A stretch of DNA of 64,000 nucleotides from Isoetes taiwanensis (GCA_021234155.1 JAJEKV010000078.1:1428001-1492000); one strand, 5' to 3'; counted from the stretch's first letter, positions 1-14,089 are shown. Program-made: numbers and translations. Notes: a model not told the origin generated them from the sequence alone.

Positions 1-1569
1 AGGATCATGTATTCTTGAGAGAAAATAAGTATAGATCCCAAATTAAGGAAACTAAACAAGGTATTTTCTTCACCTTGTTAAATAGCATGAGCAAAATACA
101 AACTTGGAGATATTAGGGGTTATTCATTGCATTATTAAGTATTGATTATAAGTTAAAAAAATTTAGACGAACTTCACAATATTTCAATGAAAAATGTCTC
201 TAGTGAAAAAATATTCTTAGTGAACTCGCTTAGTTTCTAGGTGTTATTGGGTCAAGAAATTGCATTTATTTAACTTCATCCTAGAATGCCAACAGATAAG
301 CCGATCACATTTTCTACCTAAAAAGAGAGAAAGGAAGAAATGCGATTGAGAAATGACTTGTCGCATATCTATGCATATCTAGGAACGAAGTTATTTGCAT
401 GTGAAGAAGCAAGTTGCCTTGAGGATTGACCACCATCCCTCTTCTTGGTTGTATAGGTGGACATTTCTTTGGCTTCGGATGGCATTCTTCCGCTTAAATA
501 GGCAGGAATTTGCATTCTCATAGAGTATCGAAGCATCCAAGATTTGATCTTTGAGTTTCTTATTTTTTGATATATGCAACCTCAACTTGGGATGTTTGAA
601 CAGAGATCTAGTGCAAAGTGTGATTCACATGGCTTAATTTAAATTGTTTATCTTTATTTTCTAAGTATTATTATTTGTATAAACACCGCATCCATCTATA
701 GGTAAGATTCAAACCAAGCAATCAATAGGTACAATTGCAACCAAGCAATCCCTTTGCATTGTTTGGGTTTTTTGTCGCCCATTGAGGTCTCGATATTAAA
801 TACTTATGAAGAAGAATCTTTTGCTCATCATTTTCAAACAATTTGCTAGTGGTAATTGTTTGTTTCATAAGCAACTCTTTTGATCTATATTTCATAATTG
901 AAATTACAACTGTGAAGCAACTTGTTATCTACTCATTATTCCATATAGTGTGAACTTTCATGTAGCTCGAAGTGCACTATTTACATTAGTTATTACTTTA
1001 TCGCTTTCAACATGTTGTTAAGGCTATGCATAATTGGACAAGAGCTCAAGAAACGTTATTTTCTACTTTGTTTTTTCAAAAACAAAAGCTTCATTTCATG
1101 TCTACTTACATTTGATTATTTTCTTAGCATATAAGGTGTAGACATTTAAACACTAAGTAGCTCGAGATTTTGATATTGCAATAGAATTTTACATGGCATA
1201 TGCAAATTTGCAAATTTTTCTCATGTGAAGATATGCAATAAAATTAAACTGCATGTTATATACTTTCAAGGTCTTTCAATTGTGGCAAAATTATATCCCT
1301 CTTGAGGTTGTATTGCAATGGTATCATGAATAACGGATTCTACTAGGACCTCATCAAGGATTCCCGTGCAAGACTTGAGTTCCTGAAAGGATGGCTAGAA
1401 ACAAGGGGAATATATAAATTGAACTTGAGCTTCAAATACAAATCTAGCAGATTATCGTCTATCTTGGATTGCTGGCTAATTTTCATGTTAAAACATCCTT
1501 TGTACCGTTATTTTATTAGCTCCAGTTGCCCTCATGGAAATAGCATTCCACTGATATGTTTGAGTCCAG
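1..1569. other. AT-rich intergenic, no gene seen
   Basis: No reading frame here is long or shows a recognisable domain, and no tRNA or repeat boundary was seen. The sequence is AT-rich with simple A and T runs. Confidence 0.6.
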
Positions 1570-1729
1570 TTTTTTGGGTTGCCCTAAGGGGAAAACCCTC
1601 ATCCATGTGGATTTGTGGCATATTCCAAGTATATGTCAGTATATGCTCGAAAACATGACTTTGAAGTGTGATTTAAGCCATTTCACTCTCGGGTCACGGA
1701 GGGCAACCCTCCGTGCGCAGCACTTTGTT
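1570..1729 (+). repeat. Dispersed repeat family A, fullest copy
   Basis: The stretch opens with a T-run followed by GGGTTGCCCTAAGGGG and closes with GGAGGGCAACCCTCCGTGCG then CAGCACTTTGTT. Its first half is closely matched near 19.01-19.17 kb and its second half near 23.22-23.30 kb, so those are fragments of the same family. Both ends contain GGTTGCC/GGCAACC in inverted orientation, which would suit a small non-autonomous DNA element. No target duplication was confirmed and no coding frame is convincing. Confidence 0.65.
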
Positions 1730-2763
1730 AATATCATTCGTGCTCCTTAGTTTTGTCCTTGCAACAGTAATTCTGGCATACTGATTCAACTAGGATTTGA
1801 TGCACAAGTTCCAATTTGAAATGGGCTTCAACACTTGGTTGTCATTTTGCTGTATTTGCAACCAACTTCCATGCAATCAATGTCCTTATAATTGTAGAAT
1901 TTGAGAGATTTAATTATAGCTGCCGTTATAGTATTAAATGTTTTAAGCTGTTGCTTAGGTGTTCTATTAATACGTACATGTTAACAACGACAAGTGTTCT
2001 GTGCAGATAGAACGAAATACTCTTTTGACACTAACTCAGTTGCTCTGGTGATATATTTGTTTTTCATGCACCCATTGTTCTTATAATTGTAGTGTTTGAA
2101 GTGTTGAAATTGTAGGCTAACTACTGCATGACAATATCGTGCTTCTTAATGAAAAATGAACTCAAAATAAGGGTGCACAGTACATGGGCAGGAGGTACGC
2201 AAGGATGGACAACAGATTAGCCTACTTTGAAAGCCTATAACCCCGGTTGTAGATATCCGATTGCTCGAACTTTTGTTTCTCTGAATAGATTGGATCCAGG
2301 CAATCTGGAAGCATGCTTTTTCCCCTGTTTTGATCAAACATTCCAGGCCTCTGTTCTATTCGAGCTGTAAGTGCATGGTTTGTAGGCAACCCCCTCCCCC
2401 GCGCCGGGGCTAAGGACAAAATGTTCTTTTGATGAACCCACATCCAACTGCTCTATGTATTGTTCTTTTAGCTATTATGTTCAATAATTCAATCATTAGC
2501 CTCATTACCATTTAGGACTACCCAAATCTAATTTTTCGATTCTTCTTTTCCTTATAATTGCAATCTTAGAAGTATAGCAAGTGCATGTCTCACATTGTCA
2601 TGTTTAATATTTGTTATTTGATATGATATACACAGGGTTGTCATGAACTACAAAGAATTCAATGTTTCATTCTTTCTGGTTAAATTTTTACAAGTCTTCT
2701 GTATCAAATACTATAACCCCCTCCTTTCAAATTACAGCTATTGTATCTACAATACAAATGTAT

Positions 2764-2792
2764 GCCCGGCAACGCCGGGCACCCGTTACTAG
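2764..2792 (+). mobile_element. Helitron-type 3' terminus
   Basis: A perfect 7-bp GC hairpin (GCCCGGC, loop AAC, GCCGGGC) is followed after eight bases by CTAG, then a T. A short GC hairpin about 10 bases before CTRR, next to a T, is the known Helitron 3' end. The 5' TC end was not located, and no Rep/helicase frame lies nearby, so a non-autonomous copy is likely. Confidence 0.6.
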
Positions 2793-3655
2793 TATTATAT
2801 GTTCCCAAAAAGGATCCATCAATTGGACGAATTTACAAGAGGCATGTATATAGCAGCCATGTTGCATCACAAAAACTAGAAATAGCATCATAAGTTATGG
2901 AGATTCATATACAAGGTCGAGAAAAAAAAAGCACAACATTGAAAATAAACCCAGGGGTATCCTAGGCATGTCCGGCAGGCGGCATCCTAAGCTCCATATG
3001 CAAGTCATTGCCATCAGCTTGTATCACCATCTCTAAAAGGCGCTCATGGTCAGCATGAAGTTGATCTAGCCATTGCTGAACCTTTTCAGAGACTACAGCT
3101 CATTTTCGAACTAGGCGCGCCACCTCCACACAAGGAAATCTGGTCACAACCTTGATTCTCTTGCCCGGCTAGCTAGGACTCACGGATTCGTCCATGGGAC
3201 GCTTGGCGGTGATCTTGAGTTTCGCCATGTTCATTGAGCTTCTGGATATTGAAGAGCTGGATTCCAATCGAGTGCATGCAAATGAAACGCATAATTCGAT
3301 CTAAAAAGCCGAGCCAAACAATCAATGCATCTGTCAACTGTATAAAACCTATATATATGTTTTTTTTTTTTTTTGACATATATAAGTGACTATTGGTGAA
3401 TTATTGTGCATGTTGCAAGAACTATTGTTGTGACAATTAAATCAAGAGTGTTTCTAATTGTTGTGACACCAACACAATGTATGTAGATGTTTTTAGAAAA
3501 AGTCTATACGACTCCATACACAATGTACATGGTCATGTTAGAAGCAAAGCAATGGTCACAATTGTATTCCCAAATAGTTTTTGCATTTCTACTAGCAGCT
3601 TCTATACATGTGTTATTCTTAAATCTATTAAGATTAACGCATGCATAGTGGAATG

Positions 3656-4198
3656 CAAAAACATTTTGGGATTACATGTGTTAATCTTAATAGATATTTT
3701 GCAATTGAACTTGCAGTCTATATATTTGTTAATCTTAATGCATGTTTTGCAATTGAACTTGCAGTCTATACATTTGTTAATCTTAATACATGTTGAGCAA
3801 CTGAACTTGCAATCTATACATTTCTTATAATACATGTTTTGCAAGTTCATACATGTTTTGCAATTGAACTTGCAATCTATACATTTGTTAATCTTAATCA
3901 GACGCCACATATACATGTTTATGAAGTTGCAGTAAGCCAGATGATGTAAAACTTAGAATTGCATTTGAAGTAGCAAGTTCATACATGTTTTGCAATTGAA
4001 CTTGCATTCTATACATTTTTTAATCTTAATACATGTTTTGCAACTGAACTTGCAATCTATACATTTCTTAATCTTAATACAGTATTGCAACTTCATACAG
4101 GTTTTGCAATTGAACTTGCATTCTATACATTTGTTAATCTTAATACATGTTTTGCAATTGAACTTGCAATCTATACATTTCTTAATCTTAATAATACC
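3656..4198 (+). repeat. 48-bp minisatellite with higher-order duplication
   Basis: The unit begins TTAATCTTAATACATGTTTT and ends with ACTTGCAATCTATACATTTG, 48 bp in all, with about nine full or partial copies. Some units are shortened or carry a CAAGTTCATACATG insertion. A larger segment, containing ATGAAGTTGCAGTAA and AACTTAGAATTGCATTTGAAGTAGCA, follows the array at about 3.90 kb and again at about 4.20 kb, so the array itself was duplicated by about 296 bp. Because 48 is divisible by three, open frames with Cys/Lys-rich (minus) or Leu/Ile-rich (plus) repeats arise on both strands. These look like by-products rather than genes. Confidence 0.85.
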
Positions 4199-4229
4199 CC
4201 ACATATATGTGCTTATGAAGTTGCAGTAA

Positions 4230-5400
4230 ACCCCATGATGTAAAACTTAGAATTGCATTTGAAGTAGCAGTTTCGAACTCAAGAGGGTGGAGGGAAGGAA
4301 AATTTTGCAAGAGGAATGGATCCTCATGGAAATGGTTGGGCTCTTCCCATGAGGACCCAATCCAACCTAAAGTTGGACACACCTACCTTATATATAAATG
4401 TTTTTTTTTTAAGACATAAGCATGTGGGATATTTCAACCAGCACAGCCATTTAAGGTTCCAGAACTCGGTTTTGGGGGAGCACCTGAGATTTTTAGGGTT
4501 CCAGAACTCGGTTCTTGAGGTAGCACCTGAGATTTCTTATATTCATGTGCTTGTGATTTATGATAGAGAGAATGGTAGCATGTTTAACTGCCATTGATTG
4601 TTAAGTTCCAATAAAAATCTGATAAATTCTGATATGCCCTAAAAATCTGTCACCAAGAATTTGATATTTTGATATGCACAAATTCTGATATGCCCTAAAA
4701 TCTTATATAACATCTTCATTTGCTTGATGTTTAGCATACATTACAGATCTGATACAATTGCAGTTGCTCTAAAGTTTGGAATCCTAACTAAGTTCAGGGA
4801 TTCCAACTTTTATAAAAAATCAGATAAGAACATATTGGATATAACACAAATATAACATATTGCATACATTACAAGTCTGAACATTGAATGATTCCAGAGC
4901 AATTTATGATAATGATAACAAAAGGGAATACCTACTTCCAGTTCTTTGTCTCTTGCTTCTCCACTCATTTAGTTTATTCCTGCCATTCGATTCTGACCAA
5001 GCCTATTGTCGACATTTCTTCATAGCAGCTGCTATCGCATCATGCAAAACTAGCGAGGCACGTCTTGCCACATTCTCTTCATGTCTCGCTAGCACTTCTC
5101 TATAGAACCATTGTCCCATTTAGACCAATGGATTAGATTGACGAGAAGTTAGATTACTGCCGCCATGTTGAGTCTTCCTATTGAAGGCCATCTTGGTTTG
5201 CCTATGTGATTTTTCCATGCCTTGTGTGTTCCATATGGCCAAGCTGCCATACCTATCTACGAACCAAGGCCCATGTGTAAATATTATATGCACACAATAT
5301 GTAACTTCGCACTCCCCCCATGCATCTATGTATGCCTTTGTAAATGCATTAACAGCAGCTCGGAATTTCAGCTTCTCTTCAGAGTACTATTTTTTGCAAT
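4230..5400. other. Intergenic, short imperfect duplications
   Basis: There is no convincing gene. Small local duplications are visible, such as the GGTTCCAGAACTCGGTT motif twice near 4.45-4.51 kb and ATTCTGATATGCCCTAAAA twice near 4.63-4.70 kb. Confidence 0.5.
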
Positions 5401-5407
5401 AGCAAGT

Positions 5408-7570
5408 TTAAGTTGGACACGGCATTCCCTGCATGCCTTTTTCTGGTTCTTCCATTAGTGGTCCTGTCCACTCTAAATCTACTAGTTTTTTCCCAAAGTC
5501 CCATACACCTACCTTGGCACTATCTTTGCATAGAAAATGCTTTGCCCTCTCACCTCCAATAGACACCTTGGCTAGAACCGAGCTTCTTCCATTGGAGAAC
5601 TGTCTAGTATCCTTCTCCATCTTCACACATCCACCATGCAATCCTACAATTGATAAGACTGTTTCCACTCACTCAATAGCTTCTTTCCGTTGCTTCTCGT
5701 TCTTAACGTTCCAAACAAAGCACTCTGAAAGCCAAATCATCTTTTCTACTATTCTAACAAGAGCATGCAGCGTACAAATGTAAATTGGGATCAGATCTTT
5801 ATCCTTCATGTGTCTATCAGGTGCTAAATTCTGTTTACATTTGAGAGTACTCTTCGAGGGGCCATTTTTCGTTTCTTTCAAAGTCTCACAGCAATACAAG
5901 CATATTCTAGAAGTCTTTGCACCAGAAGAACTAATATTATACATAGCTTTCTCAGTTTTCAGATCTGATGCCAAGTGGAAATTAATTAAAAAAGAACCAA
6001 GCCCTTCAACACTAAGCTTCTTACCTTTATTATAACTGTCCACAAGCATAGGTATATCTGTCTGGTCAAAAACCCATTTCAGCACCTCATTATTCTCCTT
6101 TTGAACTTGGAAAAGCCCCAACCACCATGTATGATCCTCGGATTGGATTGAGAACCACTCGGGATCTCTATTCCTCCTCTTTAACATTCTTTGCTATTCA
6201 TAATCTGCAGCAAATGCCCAATTCATAAGTGTCAAAGACACCCTTCATACTTGACTTTATGGGTGAGTTCCATTTCATCAAGCTCCAAACATACCTCCAA
6301 CTGGCTGTTGTGAATGCTATCTTCATGTATATTATAGAAGACAACCATGAATTGCTCTCGAGGTCAAACCACAATAGGTCTCTCATTGAGACCTATAATT
6401 TTGTTGTCATTGGACTTCGTACCTTTGTGAGATCTTGGCAATGATTTAGTAAATGGTGCTTCACACACTTAATGGAGTGCATTCCTCCAAGGATCTCTTC
6501 CACTATGGTGTTTCTCCTTGCTCCGAGAAGATTCACATGGTGTGGCCTTGGAACTATAACTTTATTTGTCCCAACCATGTTCAATGCATCCAAGAATTGC
6601 TTGAAGAGCAACCTATAAGCTGTTGTTCTTATTCCAGCATAATTGCATGCACTTTGAATTTTGTTTGCATCCATTTTAGAACTCACTTCATTAAGAAGCA
6701 TGTCCATAACATATTTCTTCAAATCAAAATTCTCGAGTGAATTTAACATTGAAATGATTTCATCTTTTGTGGCAATACTTCTCACGTCCTTCTTCGCCTT
6801 ACTTGACTGTAGCACTTGTTTCATAGCATAAATTCTCCTTCGAGCAGCCCCACACTTAATATTAAGTGTTTCAATTGCCTTGCTTTCTCGAGCACCAAAA
6901 ATAGTCCTCTTTGATCTCTCCAATCTCTTCTGCAGGACGTGACATTGTTTATATTCTTTCTAGCATCATTTACTGCCGAAATTCTTGCAACCTCCGCTTG
7001 CTTGACCCATTGCTCAAACATCATAATATCTTCTTCCAATTAAGAATTCCTTTTTGTTAGCTGATTGATTTCCTTATCCTTTTCTCTTCTTTGCTGCTCT
7101 AACTGATTTCTCAATATGCACAACTCAGTCTCTCTAAAATGCAAGCAATATGATAAATTATTGTGATGTACTAATTGAAAATTGTATTGTGCCAGGCTCT
7201 CACAGTAGCCTAGCAGCCCCGACTTTCCCTCACAAACAAACCTCACAAGGCTTGTTACACAATTCAAGTTTGGATATCTACTCGTAAATGGATTTCGTGG
7301 TTAAATTTCCCCTACTGTCCAGATATCAGCATGCTTGGCTCCACTCAATCTCAAAGCATTGTGTTTTTCTTTGCTAGTAGATTTTGCAAACTCTAATGAA
7401 GGCAAGGTAATCCTAAATTGAACCATGGCAATGATAACAGCTAGCAGAAACCATCCCAGAAAATCCATTGTTCTTATATATACCGAGTTCAAAAGTTTCA
7501 GGTGCAGGAAATTCAAATTTGAACTACACTTCAAAATTTCCGAGCACTTCCAGTGAGGGATACAATTCAA
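5408..7570 (-). pseudogene. Decayed unknown gene or transposon ORF
   Basis: Several minus-strand frames continue each other over 2.1 kb with stops and frame changes. One frame runs from 7570 to 6821 with in-frame stops near 7301 and 7040. It begins near a hydrophobic segment (MDFLGWFLLAVIIAMVQF) and then has a charged, coiled-coil-like stretch around QLEQQRREKDKEINQ. It shifts into the frame at 6923-6393 (Lys/Arg-rich, then a region around NLLGARRNTIVEEILGG), then 6386-6198, 6187-5669 and 5668-5408. The 6187 frame has a CLYCCET cysteine motif and ICTLHALVRIVEKM. Amino-acid use looks like former coding sequence. I do not recognise the family. A transposon-encoded protein is possible because of its decay and surroundings, but no terminal repeats were found. 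Confidence 0.45.
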
Positions 7571-7645
7571 AATTTTTTGAGCAAATGCAATGAGGGAAAT
7601 TCATGAACTAGAATTCAAAATTTCGGAGCACTTACAGTGAGGGAA
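7560..7645. repeat. Short tandem duplication upstream of the 5.4-7.6 kb ORF
   Basis: A unit of the form AATTCAAAATTT(C)...GAGCACTT(A/C)CAGTGAGGGA recurs two to three times between 7.53 and 7.65 kb. It lies just upstream of the minus-strand ORF series. Confidence 0.5.
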
Positions 7646-8015
7646 ATTTGAATTCAAACTCGCGCTTCCACATGAACTCTAAACGTTGGATCTCGAGTTC
7701 AAATCGTGGAGCTCATGTCTTGGAAAAACTCCCAGGCACCCAAACTGAATAGGGAGATCTCTGGGCGATTTCAGAGACATGCCCGAGATCTCACGAAGTG
7801 ATTTTCTAAACCCTAATCAAAATTTCCTCTTCTCTCGCTAGAAATGACGTGGCCAAAGGGGATAGGTCTACGTGGGCTACAAGGATACACTTGGATTCTA
7901 CATTTATTAAGAACTAAATGCTCTCTAAATTAAACCATAATTTTTCTTAGGGGACATCTTGAGATCCCATATTTTCTCTAATGACCTACACAGTTGATAG
8001 ATTTTATCCTTTTTC

Positions 8016-9068
8016 TCAATTAATGGCCTTTGCCATCTCCGTTTTTCTATCTACAAGTTGTGATTTCCTGTTCTCAATTTGCATATGATAATTTTGGTGG
8101 TTTTCAAGATTGTGCCTTTCTTGTATATCTGTTGTCTGAAATTGCCTTCTGGGTTCATTGTTTTTAGATACAATCCCAGCTTGACATCTGGTTGTTGCAT
8201 TATCCATGTCTTCCTCAATCTTTCTCTAATGTTTTTGTGTGCTCCTGCCAATGTCGTTCTCCATTTCTTGCCAGAGATTCATTTCCAGTTTTCCTATCCA
8301 AGTTTGCATTTCTGCTATCCCTATCAGCCTTCATTGTTGTGTGCCATATGTTGGGTTCATTTATGGCCTGCCTTATCAGCTTATTCTTAAAGACTTCCAT
8401 AGTGTTCCTAGGAAAACAGGAGATTGATCTTTCCAGCGCTGAAACCTCGAATGGATTTGCCCATGTTTCATATAACAGTATAGTTTTTGGTGTGCATCTT
8501 TTTAACTCTTTTGCATGTAAGTGTTTTATTATTCTTTTTGCTTTGATCCACTCCGTTGTTAATGTGTGCCTCCATCTGTATAACATTGCTGGCATTATGG
8601 CCATTCTAAACATTTATGTTTTTATCCCTCAATCTGTTAGGCAATGCTCCGCGCATACTGATTGGAATGTATAGTAGTTGTTCATAGCCATTTGCCATCT
8701 TTCTGCAATCCTTATTTCCAAGTTCTTCGAGCCTTTGGTTTATATCCGAGATACGTATAGTTACATGAGCTTCCAATAAGCTGGCCCTTGTATTTGATCT
8801 CATCGACCTCGCCTATTTATACTTTTCCTAAAGCTGATGATCTTTGTTTTTTCTAATTGACTATCAGACCTCTATCACAGAATTCCCCAATGTTTGGTGC
8901 ATATCTATCTCTTCCTCTGGCCCTCAAGAATTCCCCCATTGCATCAATGTATAAGCGAAATATTTTCAGTGATAAAGGGCACCCCTGTTTGACCCTTATA
9001 TCGCATGTTATCCCGTCTTCCCCTGATCCCATTCTTGCTTCCACTTTCTCATATGGCCCCACGATCAT
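8016..9068 (-). pseudogene. Non-LTR retrotransposon (LINE) ORF2 relic
   Basis: The frame at 9068-8853 contains VKQGCPLSLKIFRLYIDAMG, a close fit to the LINE reverse-transcriptase motif VKQGCPLSPTLFxLYID. The catalytic FADD box that should follow is lost or frame-shifted. Further minus-strand fragments follow in the expected order: a frame at 8803-8606 (around NQRLEELGNKDCRKMANGY) and one at 8613-8215, with MLYRWR and then LLYETWANPFEVSALERSI, resembling the C-terminal part of LINE ORF2 proteins. Stops and frame changes are many, so the copy is dead. The 5' part is absent and no poly(A) tail or target duplication was identified. Confidence 0.7.
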
Positions 9069-9777
9069 CTATTCACATTTTTTATACACATATAGCAATG
9101 TGCATAGCACTCCAACATCTACATGCTAAGATGAACATAATGCACTATTCTAAACCCAAAAATATGCCCATTGGAATGAGGTGTTGTTATCATAGCTATC
9201 TGGAACGGGAACTTGGACCCTGGACCCAAAATTCAGAAGGGGAACGGGAACGGATGGGAATAGGAACGGGATGGGAACGAGATATTCGAGGAATCCTTTG
9301 AGTATATTTGAGGTATATTCCCTTTTCTATTGGGAACTTATGGAACTCTGGACACTCGGGAACGGAGTTGGGAATGGGAACGGAATTGGGAACTTGGTTC
9401 CTAGTAGCTATGGTTGTTATGGTTCACAATCATATGCCACTTCCATGGGCTATTGCAATATATATAAACTTGCAGGGGAACAATATGGTGATTGAGGAAA
9501 AATCATTTAGAACAAGGGGATATTGAGACTAGTAATTTTGGACAAGAGAAAACAAAACTTTAGCATTTGGGACAACATTATCAAACTATTTGGCACTATG
9601 TAACATACTTAACTTGGTTTTTTATTTTTCCATCATTGGGATGCCCCGACTACCAATTACATTATGCACTTTGTTCTATCTACACACTCCATAAATCCAC
9701 CCATTCCATATGCTCAAGACAATCGTGCCGAGCACCCTGCAAAATGTAACCCTAAACCACACATGCCCACGACAAAT

Positions 9778-9806
9778 GCCCGGCATCGCCGTGCTCACAT
9801 TTCTAG
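9778..9806 (+). mobile_element. Second Helitron-type 3' terminus
   Basis: GCCCGGC, loop ATC, GCCGTGC forms a one-mismatch version of the hairpin at 2764. It is followed by TCACATTT, then CTAG and a T. This is the same architecture as the 2.76 kb end, so the two probably belong to one Helitron family. The 5' end was not found. Confidence 0.5.
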
Positions 9807-10669
9807 TAACTAGAGATAATTTACATAACTAGGTGACTATATGTCCTTTCAAATATCCAAATAGAGAGCTTATGACATGTTCAAAACTCTATATCAATAT
9901 GCATTTAGCTATAAGGTATATCAAGCTATGTTCTTATTTGTTAAGTATGTTTTGGCATGACAGCTAAGTAGAGAAGATCACAGCTCAGAAATCACATGGA
10001 CTAGAGTAGGAGGTGCTATGTAGCAGATTGTGGTTGTAGAATTTGACCATGGACAAAAGGGCAAAATGACAACTATTGCTACTTGCATTGAATAAATCCA
10101 CTAAAGTTGTGGTCATTGTAGTACACTAACCTGGTTGGAATAAGATCAAAAACTTTCTTTAGACAAAACCCCAACATAGCCCACAGGGCCCGAAAAACAC
10201 TGGCATCAAATGTAATGTAGACGCAAAAACATAAATTCAAATACAAGTGAATAGAATGGCCTTAGAATTTATGTTAGGAGACTGGAAATTGCCCATCTCC
10301 AGTAGGCATTCCGTGTAGATTGATAGTTCTGATATGTGACACGACAGGATCAGTCAATAAACTTTGCCAAATTAGGGATCACATGGACATTTATTGGCAC
10401 TATCATCTGCAAATACTTTAAATGGTTTATGGACCTTATCCTTGATGTGGTCAATGTACTTCCATGTAAACATAAAATTACTAAACGGTATAAACACAAA
10501 ATTGATCGCATCATTGCTAAGTCCTTTAATTTTTGTTGAATATGCTAGGAACATGTGGATCAAAAGGGCCATCAAAAAATGATCATGCTTTTGTTGAATC
10601 ATGACATGTTACCAACATGTGGATGAAAAGAATCGGGCAGTAGTCTGTAATGGCATTGCATCAAGGTGC

Positions 10670-11300
10670 TGCTACGTTCCTTCTAGAGGTAAAAAAGCTC
10701 ATCTACATGGCCAAAATTTCAGATGGGAAAACCTGGATTGATGAAGAGGTTAATAGAATTGGTGAGATTCTCAGGAAAATGTGGGCCAAGGTTTCAGTAC
10801 AAGGTATGGCTATCTGCCAATATAACATTGAATCTGGTGTGCAGAGGTATTTAGGTAACCTTCTAGTGCAGATGTATGGACAATGTTGTGCTCTGGAAGC
10901 TGCTAGGGATGAGTTTGATGATATGAAAATTCGAAGTCCTTGCTCTTGGAATCTTATAATTGGAGCTTACATCTAACATGGGAAATTGAAAGACGCTCTC
11001 CGGCTTTTTCAAAAAGCTCCTTATAAGAGATGTTCCATCGACTGCCATGGTATGGGAATTTCCTTTTCTTGTTTTTGTAGATGCCTGAGAGAGATGTTGT
11101 GACGTAGTATGATTTCATGTTTTGTCCTGCAAGGATTATTTGAAGAGGCCTTGAAATATTCAAGAAACTGCAGCTAGAAGACATTAAACTAGAGAAAGTT
11201 CATTACAGCATGGAACATCATAGTTGGGTGGCTGATTTTCTCGGTCGAGCAGGCTGGCTGGATGAAGCAGAAACTGATGCAATCCCATCCTGTGAGTATA
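10670..11300 (+). pseudogene. PPR (pentatricopeptide repeat) pseudogene
   Basis: PPR proteins bind organellar RNA and guide its editing, splicing or stability. Here an open stretch at 10650-10976 carries YLGNLLVQMYGQC, then ALEAARDEFDDM and SWNLIIGAY, which are classic PLS-type PPR repeat motifs. The frame then stops at TAA where a repeat should continue. Downstream in shifted frames lie KLKDALRLFQKA, MPERDVVT, ALEIFKKLQLED and then VADFLGRAGWLDEAE, the usual end of the repeat tract. Three or more frame breaks and the missing start and C-terminal E/DYW domain make it a pseudogene. It resembles the 'GNLLVxMYGKCGxLxxAR' type common in plant editing factors. Because the tract is so short it may be a partial duplicate of a gene elsewhere. 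Confidence 0.75.
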
Positions 11301-12960
11301 CTATGGACAGTTTTGTTAAGATCATGAAGAATTCATGCTGATTCCAATCATGGAAAACCTGGCAGCACAACATGTTTTTGAACTAGAAACTCAGCACCAT
11401 ATGTACATCTGTCCAACACTCTGCTTCAAACGTCCACTGCCCCTTAAAAGGTAATGCATTAGCCACTGGGTAGTGTTCATATCACCTGTTTCCTATATGC
11501 GGATATTATTAGAGGTAATATTTTCACTAAATGGAAGCTACATGTAGTAAAAGCATTTTACAGAATCAGTGGAGAGAACTCGAGGTTGCTCAGGATCAAC
11601 CCAGTCAAAGAAACCTTTTTCACACTTTAGATACTTCATCACCACAAACAAAAACGGACTTGCCATCTGCTTGGATCACTTGAAAGATGAAGACCAGCAG
11701 CAGCTTATAAATAAGTATGATTAAGTCTTCTGCCAATAAGCTTGAATGAATGATGTTTTCGAGTATGCTATTTGCTTATGAGCCATTTACAGGTGGAGCT
11801 CATGTCATACATCAAAGTAATGCATAGCACCAGTCCAACAATCAAACAGGCAATTGGAACGGGCCACTACACTTTATAAATATATAGGGATCAAAAGAGC
11901 AACCAACCCAAAGTATTCGCTTATCAACTTATCTTAGATGGGAAGTAATTCCAGCTTGACTCATAGGATAATATTTCTTAGTGTACATTCTTGTCCTGGC
12001 TGATTTTGAAATACCACGTTGTTATGATCTAAAGCGGGTTCAAACTTTTATATTGTTATTAAATTACTAAGTTATCTGCAAGCCAATCAGCTTGTTAAGC
12101 AAAGATGTAGATGCCAGGAACAGGGTAATAAGTAGGACATATGGATCTAAATGGGCTTTGCAACAGCATTTGGGTTTACGATCTTGTCTGACATCTGGAT
12201 TTGAAGAAGAAATATCAGTTGCACTGTAAAGGTGAATTAGTTTGCAAAGACAATGAGAAAGTGCTGGTTAGTGACTGTCATTTGCGTGGTCTCTGTCCAG
12301 TAGCTTTCTATAACCATTCGTAACGATTTCTTATTAGCAAGTCATTCTAGAATGAACCTATGCACTTTATCAAAAATCAGACCCCTTCACCTATAAACAC
12401 AGCAGCTATTGTTGAAAACACTTCCTGTGTCCAAATATATCAGAATGTTGCTTTTACTGTTGAAAATGAGATTTAAAAGTCAGACTTTTGCAAATTAGAA
12501 GGCAATCACTGCGGATTGTATGCAAGAACATTGAAGGGAATGGCAGAACGAACCTGCTTCATGAGTTCATACCTTGCAAATAGGGATGCCAATGTCGGAA
12601 TATGTGTGCTGAATTTCATCGAAACTACTTTGCTGCTATCGATTGAAGACCAAAAAGATGCACAGATTTCATCAAAAAAGCAATAACCTAATGCCATGGT
12701 AGAATCTTGAGCGCGTAGTAGACTGCTTCCACGGCTCTGCCAATCCCACGTCATGTATAATTTTTCAGATTATTAAAATAGAATATGTCTAGTCAAATGT
12801 TGCACCAATACTCGATTTAAGTATTTAGTCCATAGACCAGGCCACCATACTTCCTTGCGTCAGCATTCTACTATTCAACATTCTTAATCAACCTATTTAA
12901 CCCTTAGGTTCGTTCCAAATTGCATTCATCCTTTGCCATCTTCAACCCATCTAGTTGATT
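11300..12960. other. Intergenic and peroxidase upstream region
   Basis: No gene is supported. The last 100 bases hold a TATA-like CTATTTAA near 12,891, about 75 bases before the peroxidase ATG, a reasonable core promoter spacing for a short 5' leader. No other element was recognised. Confidence 0.4.
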
Positions 12961-12966
12961 TCCAAC

Positions 12967-14071
<1,105 letters not shown>

Positions 14072-14089
14072 CTCAGCAAATGACACACC

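Noticed and set aside
3477-4229. Repeat proteins on both strands
   Set aside because: They arise from the 48-bp minisatellite with unit length divisible by three; no start context or conserved partner was seen.
5433-5783. Plus-strand ORF of 116 codons
   Set aside because: It lies antisense to a more coherent minus-strand coding remnant.
12506-12754. Minus-strand ORF upstream of peroxidase
   Set aside because: 82 codons, no motif, AT-rich random-like composition; probably promoter-proximal intergenic DNA.
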